Position numbers and translations under genes: made by a program. Positions 30,896 to 34,317 of a stretch of DNA of 34,317 nucleotides are shown piece after piece. Every line of letters begins with the position of its first letter. Within the stretch, counting starts at the first letter, position 1. Origin of the DNA: Clostridia bacterium (lineage in GTDB: Bacteria > Bacillota > Clostridia > Oscillospirales > Acutalibacteraceae); NCBI GenBank assembly GCA_017449935.1, contig JAFSYP010000123.1, positions 1-34,317 of the forward strand. The letters are read 5' to 3'. Below the pieces are notes generated by a model. It had not been told where the DNA came from, made no database searches, and was given only the letters and a program-made list of their open reading frames with translations.

Positions 30896-33065
30896 AGGCC
30901 CGGATCGTAAACGTGTGCTTTCCGGCGGGCAGATCTTTGCAGAAGTCTTCACAGCAGAGCTTTACCGAAATACCTTCACAAACGTCGGCGGTCAGTTCGA
31001 CGCCGCCGACTTTTCGTTTCCAGCCGACGGCGAGCGTGCCGCCGGCCGTTTCCATGCTGCCCTCGGCATACGCCAGAGCGCGCGGAAAGACAGGGGAGAG
31101 GACGAACGATTTTTTGCCGCAGTCCGTTTCCGTCTGTCGTACGCCGAGCAGATACCGGAAGAAAAAGACGGTACACGCGCCGAACATCGGATGATTGTGC
31201 GAGGCTTCGCCGTTCCAGTTCTCCCACAGCGTCGTCGCGCCGCCGCGGCGCATCGCGTCAAAGGAGCCGTCTTTTGTGTTCGACCAGACTGAATATGCCA
31301 GATCGTGGTATCCGTTTTCAAACAGAACGCGCAGCAGGATCGGCGTGCCGAAGATGCCCGTATCAAATTCGCCGAGCGCAGTATACCGCGCAACAAGATG
31401 AGATAACGTGCGCGCGTCGCCCAGACCGCAGTCGAGCGCGAACGCATCGGCACCCTGAATGCCGCCGCAGTAAACGCCGTCCTTTTCATATGCGTCGTCC
31501 ACGCTCTGCCGATGCACGCGGATCAATTCGCGAAGACGCGTCGCATCCTCGCCGAGCGCTTCGGCGCAGAATACGAGCATGCGCAGCTGAGAAATATAGA
31601 GCGTCGTATTGACGAAAGGTTCCGGGATCGCGACGCGCTGCGGCGTGCACCATTCGCCCAGACACCAGCCGTCCTTTTCCTCGCGGACGATCAGACCGTT
31701 TTCACAGCGGCTTTCCATGTATCGGACGAAATGCAGCATTTTCGGATAGACACGGCGCAGGAGCGTCCGGTCGCCTGTGTGACGATAGTAAGTGTACGGC
31801 ACGACGATCATCGCGCCGCCCCATCCGGCCGGTCCGCCTCCGCCTCCGCCGTACGGCGCGGTATGCTGGACGTGACCGGTTTCGACGTCCTGGCAGTCTT
31901 CGATGTCCGCGATCCATTTGCGGTAAAACGACGCCGCGTCAAACTGCGTCAATACAGCGTCGCAGGTCAGTTGTCCGTCGCCGGTATATCCGAGACGTTC
32001 CCTATGCGGGCAGTCGGACGGGATACTGCCGTGCATATTGCACTGCTGCGTATGAATAAACGCCTCATGCAGCCAGTTCAGCACATCGTTCCCGCAGGCA
32101 AACGACGATCTGACCGGAACGTGTGCGTGGATCACGCGCACTTCGGCGGGCTTCGCGTTGTTTGTCAGCGAGAAATAGCGAAAGCCGAACCAAGTGAACA
32201 TGGGATGATACATTGTTTCCTTGTCCGTGACGAATGCGGCGCGCTGCCTTTGCCGGCCGAATCCGACCGAGCGGTAATCCAAATCGCCGTCATCCGTGAG
32301 GTTTTCGGCGCATTCAATCTCGACGGTTTCTCCGGGCTTTTCACAAAAAACGACCGGATAACCCGTGATATTCCGCGCAACGCGGTAGACGGAATAGCTG
32401 CCGTGATCCCTGACAAGCTCCGGCTTCAGGATCTCTGCGATCCGGTCTGTCGGGCAGTCCGCAACATAGTATTCGCTCTGCGGCGGCTCGACACATGCGG
32501 CGCGGCGCCAGCGCAGAGGCAGCTTATCGGGAATGTGCCAGTCACGGCGAAAGTGCGTAAAGTCCTGCGTTTCTCCGTGGAAGAGATTGCACGCTTTGAA
32601 ATATCCCGGCGAACACTGAACCGTGCCGTCGGACAGCACTTCGCCGTCCGGCAGCTGCAAACGAAAGCACAGCTTGATATTGCCGTAGGACATGCGGCCT
32701 TCCGCGATACGGCGCGTCTGATGATAAAAACCGCCGCCGACCGCGACGCCGAGCACGTTTTCGCCCGGGCGAAGATAATCGGAAACGTCGTACCGCATGA
32801 CGTAGATGCGGTGGCTTTGCGTGTCGTTCAGCGGATAGCTGAGCGTCATATCGGGCCTTGCATGGTAGTCCGAAACGGGCGGCACGAACTCATCGTTCCC
32901 GACGCGCTTTCCGTTGATATACAGAATAAAATAGCCCAGTCCGCAGATCGTGATCCGCGCGCCGTCCGCATCGCGCACATGGAAAGACTTGCGAAACAGC
33001 GCCGCGTCATGCGGCGAGGGCGGCGTGATCCATCGCGCGTCGGCGAACAATTCTCTGTGTGTCAT
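30894..33065 (-). CDS. Cytoplasmic GH78 alpha-L-rhamnosidase
   Basis: The 723-residue protein has an N-terminal beta-sandwich (about 1-170, with LYINGKRVGNDEF) and a GH78 (alpha/alpha)6 barrel: SIPSDCPHRERLGYTGDGQ, where the catalytic acid region lies, then GWGGAMIVVPY, GWCLGEWCTP, TTLWENW and HNHPMFGACT, and a C-terminal beta domain. No signal peptide is present. It would release rhamnose from imported glycosides or glycans. It starts 5 nt after the epimerase gene, so the two are one operon. Confidence 0.93.
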   Translation of the reverse strand: MTHRELFADARWITPPSPHDAALFRKSFHVRDADGARITICGLGYFILYINGKRVGNDEFVPPVSDYHARPDMTLSYPLNDTQSHRIYVMRYDVSDYLRPGENVLGVAVGGGFYHQTRRIAEGRMSYGNIKLCFRLQLPDGEVLSDGTVQCSPGYFKACNLFHGETQDFTHFRRDWHIPDKLPLRWRRAACVEPPQSEYYVADCPTDRIAEILKPELVRDHGSYSVYRVARNITGYPVVFCEKPGETVEIECAENLTDDGDLDYRSVGFGRQRQRAAFVTDKETMYHPMFTWFGFRYFSLTNNAKPAEVRVIHAHVPVRSSFACGNDVLNWLHEAFIHTQQCNMHGSIPSDCPHRERLGYTGDGQLTCDAVLTQFDAASFYRKWIADIEDCQDVETGHVQHTAPYGGGGGGPAGWGGAMIVVPYTYYRHTGDRTLLRRVYPKMLHFVRYMESRCENGLIVREEKDGWCLGEWCTPQRVAIPEPFVNTTLYISQLRMLVFCAEALGEDATRLRELIRVHRQSVDDAYEKDGVYCGGIQGADAFALDCGLGDARTLSHLVARYTALGEFDTGIFGTPILLRVLFENGYHDLAYSVWSNTKDGSFDAMRRGGATTLWENWNGEASHNHPMFGACTVFFFRYLLGVRQTETDCGKKSFVLSPVFPRALAYAEGSMETAGGTLAVGWKRKVGGVELTADVCEGISVKLCCEDFCKDLPAGKHTFTIRA

Positions 33066-33070
33066 ACGGT

Positions 33071-34066
33071 TTATTTGTCTCCTTCATATTCGCGGATCCA
33101 GTCGACCATATCCTGCACGGACTGCCGCACGGACATCGGCGAATAACCGAGCTCCTTCTGCGCCTTTGCGATGGAGAAATTACAGTTGGACAGGAGCTTG
33201 CGGATCGAATAGCGCGTAAACAGCGGCGTCGTGTGCGAGAGCTTATAATAGACCTCCATGACGGGCGCAGCCACGCGGACGACGCCGCGGCCGATGCGGA
33301 TCTTCGGCGGTTTCTTTCCGCAGACCTCGGCGACTGTCTTGATAAACCCGTGTGTGGTGATCTGTTCGCCGCACAGGATGTAGCCTTCTCCGCTTCTGCC
33401 TTTTTCTGCGGCGGCGATCATGCCGTCCGCTACGTCGCGCACGTCGACAAAATTGTACGCGCCGAACGAGAGCGAGACAGGGAAGCTGCCGTGCATGGAC
33501 ATGCGCACCATTTCGCCGACGTTGGAAACCTTGAAGTCATACGGGCCGATGCACGCGCCGGGATACACGATCACGGCGTCCAGGTTTTCCACGCGGCAGG
33601 CATGCAGAATGAAATTCGTCGCGGCGGCTTTCGTTTTGGCATACGTGCCGTCGAGCGACATGGGATCGAAGTCGTCGGTTTCGCGCATGAGCTGATTGCC
33701 CGGCAAAGGGGCGAACGCGTCGACGGACGACGCGTATACAAGCCGGCGCACGCCGCATTTCTGTACGGCGCGGACGACGTTTTTCGTGCCTTCAAAATTG
33801 ACGCGCCAGATCGCGTCTTCGTTGCCGACGTTGATGTCAATAACGCCGGCCAGATGGAACACTACGTCGGCGCCGGCGAACGCTTCGATCAGCGTTTCCG
33901 GCTGCGTGACGTCGCCGTAAACCTTTTCGCAGGCGATCCCGTCAAAGATCGGCGTATCCTTGCGGATCAGGATGCGCACGTTGGCGCCCGTTTCTTCCAG
34001 CTTTTTCAGCAGCGCGTATCCGACGTGACCGGTTGCGCCGGTAATGACGTATAACGGGGAATTCAT
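33071..34066 (-). CDS. NAD(P)-dependent epimerase/reductase (extended SDR)
   Basis: The 331-residue protein is an extended short-chain dehydrogenase. It has the Rossmann GATGHVG motif at residues 10-16, the GDVTQPE and FHLAGVID segments, and the active-site Ser (YASSVDA) plus YAKTK (Tyr and Lys of the triad). It resembles dihydroflavonol-4-reductase-like or sugar-nucleotide epimerases; the substrate cannot be told. AAAGGAG precedes the ATG at 34066. It is the first gene of the rhamnosidase operon, under a promoter with a palindromic operator. Confidence 0.9.
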   Translation of the reverse strand: MNSPLYVITGATGHVGYALLKKLEETGANVRILIRKDTPIFDGIACEKVYGDVTQPETLIEAFAGADVVFHLAGVIDINVGNEDAIWRVNFEGTKNVVRAVQKCGVRRLVYASSVDAFAPLPGNQLMRETDDFDPMSLDGTYAKTKAAATNFILHACRVENLDAVIVYPGACIGPYDFKVSNVGEMVRMSMHGSFPVSLSFGAYNFVDVRDVADGMIAAAEKGRSGEGYILCGEQITTHGFIKTVAEVCGKKPPKIRIGRGVVRVAAPVMEVYYKLSHTTPLFTRYSIRKLLSNCNFSIAKAQKELGYSPMSVRQSVQDMVDWIREYEGDK

Positions 34067-34092
34067 GCAGATCGACTCCTTTCATTTTCAGC

Positions 34093-34122
34093 ATTATATC
34101 ATGTTTCATACTTGTTTTACAA
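34093..34122 (-). promoter_or_regulatory. Promoter of the epimerase/rhamnosidase operon
   Basis: On the minus strand TTGTAA (34117-34122), an 18-nt spacer and TATAAT (34093-34098), 27 nt before the start codon. Confidence 0.75.
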
Positions 34123-34126
34123 GTAT
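34108..34126. promoter_or_regulatory. 19-bp palindromic operator candidate
   Basis: ATACTTGT (34108-34115) and ACAAGTAT (34119-34126) are exact inverted arms around TTT. The palindrome covers the -35 element of the epimerase/rhamnosidase promoter, so it is a likely repressor site. No regulator gene is visible in the window near it. Confidence 0.65.
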
Positions 34127-34140
34127 TTCGTGATTATTAG

Positions 34141-34169
34141 TGGAAATTCGGCGGAACCTGTGCTATACT
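34141..34169 (+). promoter_or_regulatory. Promoter before the structured RNA at the right edge
   Basis: TGGAAA (34141-34146), a 17-nt spacer and TATACT (34164-34169) with an extended TGC before it (34161-34163). The predicted start is near 34176. Confidence 0.5.
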
Positions 34170-34180
34170 TTTACGGAAAG

Positions 34181-34317
34181 GTGCGCCAGTTCGGTGCAGA
34201 TAAAACAGTGCGGTGAGAGGCCGCACCCGGTAAAGCGTAGCGAGCAGCCGGTACTCAGCCTTGGAGCCGAAGCCGCGAGGTGAGGTTTAAGCGTAGGCAG
34301 AGGAGCACGAGAGCCGC
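34181..34317 (+). mobile_element. Probable 5' end of a group II intron (partial)
   Basis: The sequence begins GTGCG, the usual 5' end of bacterial group II introns, and continues as a GC-rich, hairpin-dense, non-coding stretch to the window end. One hairpin is GTGCGG (34208-34213) with CCGCAC (34221-34226). Purine-rich single-stranded joins such as GGTAAAGCGTAGCGAGCAG follow. This looks like domain I of such an intron; the reverse transcriptase would lie outside the window. It could instead be another large structured RNA. Confidence 0.5.

Noticed and set aside
31512-33146. A 544-codon plus-strand open frame over the GH78 gene
   Set aside because: It is antisense to a full-length rhamnosidase, and its composition is that of a reversed GC-rich coding strand.
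34181-34317. RNase P RNA or cobalamin riboswitch
   Set aside because: The stem GTGCGG...CCGCAC resembles a small part of RNase P, but the conserved core stretches of RNase P and the B12 box are not present.

Overview
The window reads as a chromosomal piece of a GC-rich, Gram-positive gut-type Clostridia, most likely an Oscillospirales/Ruminococcaceae relative (inference). The reasons are purine-rich ribosome binding sites, textbook sigma-A promoters with 16-18 bp spacers, many lipoproteins with Thr/Glu/Ala-rich linkers, a cohesin/dockerin protein, and cytoplasmic glycosidases of the kind used by gut commensals. No rRNA, phage, transposase gene or CRISPR array is visible. The only mobile-element signal is a probable group II intron 5' end at the right edge.

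Layout. 1-7,420: a hairpin element at the left edge, then a minus-strand lipoprotein/GDPD operon; a divergent plus-strand operon (cyclophilin lipoprotein and a GH43-like glycosidase); a minus-strand metallophosphoesterase; and divergent from it a plus-strand operon of a second GDPD, a lipoprotein, a C_GCAxxG_C_C protein and a short MGMT-type protein. 7,430-9,002: glycerol kinase. 9,061-13,990: a small XRE-type regulator facing a 1525-residue LRR-cohesin-dockerin surface protein, with overlapping divergent promoters. 14,023-15,508: initiator tRNA-Met (minus) and alanine racemase (plus). 15,515-19,692: a minus-strand operon of MATE exporter, RACo-like ferredoxin/ASKHA ATPase and MBL-fold hydrolase. 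19,846-27,441: a lipoprotein paralogous to the first one, then two divergently promoted blocks holding GH38 and GH92 alpha-mannosidases, a xylose-isomerase-like TIM-barrel enzyme and a DUF1508 protein. 27,504-30,895: a membrane-anchored family I.5-like lipase, MTA/SAH nucleosidase, a small membrane protein and a second metallophosphoesterase. 30,894-34,066: a minus-strand operon of an NAD-dependent epimerase/reductase and a GH78 alpha-L-rhamnosidase. 34,141-34,317: a promoter and the start of a structured RNA.

How the genes may work together (inference). Two membrane-anchored GDPDs, two metallophosphoesterases, a lipase and glycerol kinase suggest scavenging of glycerol, glycerol-3-phosphate and phosphate from lipids and glycerophosphodiesters. 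The control region between one GDPD and one phosphoesterase carries three direct hexamers at 11-bp spacing, the geometry of a Pho box. The mannosidases and the rhamnosidase lack signal peptides, so they probably process imported oligosaccharides, whereas the dockerin/cohesin LRR protein is exported and has no local enzyme partner.

Most notable observations: the LRR-cohesin-dockerin adaptor with its overlapping divergent promoters, the Pho-box-like repeat, the perfect 10-bp inverted repeat spanning both -35 elements between the GH92 and isomerase genes, the MATE-RACo-MBL operon, and several enzymes with a substituted key residue.
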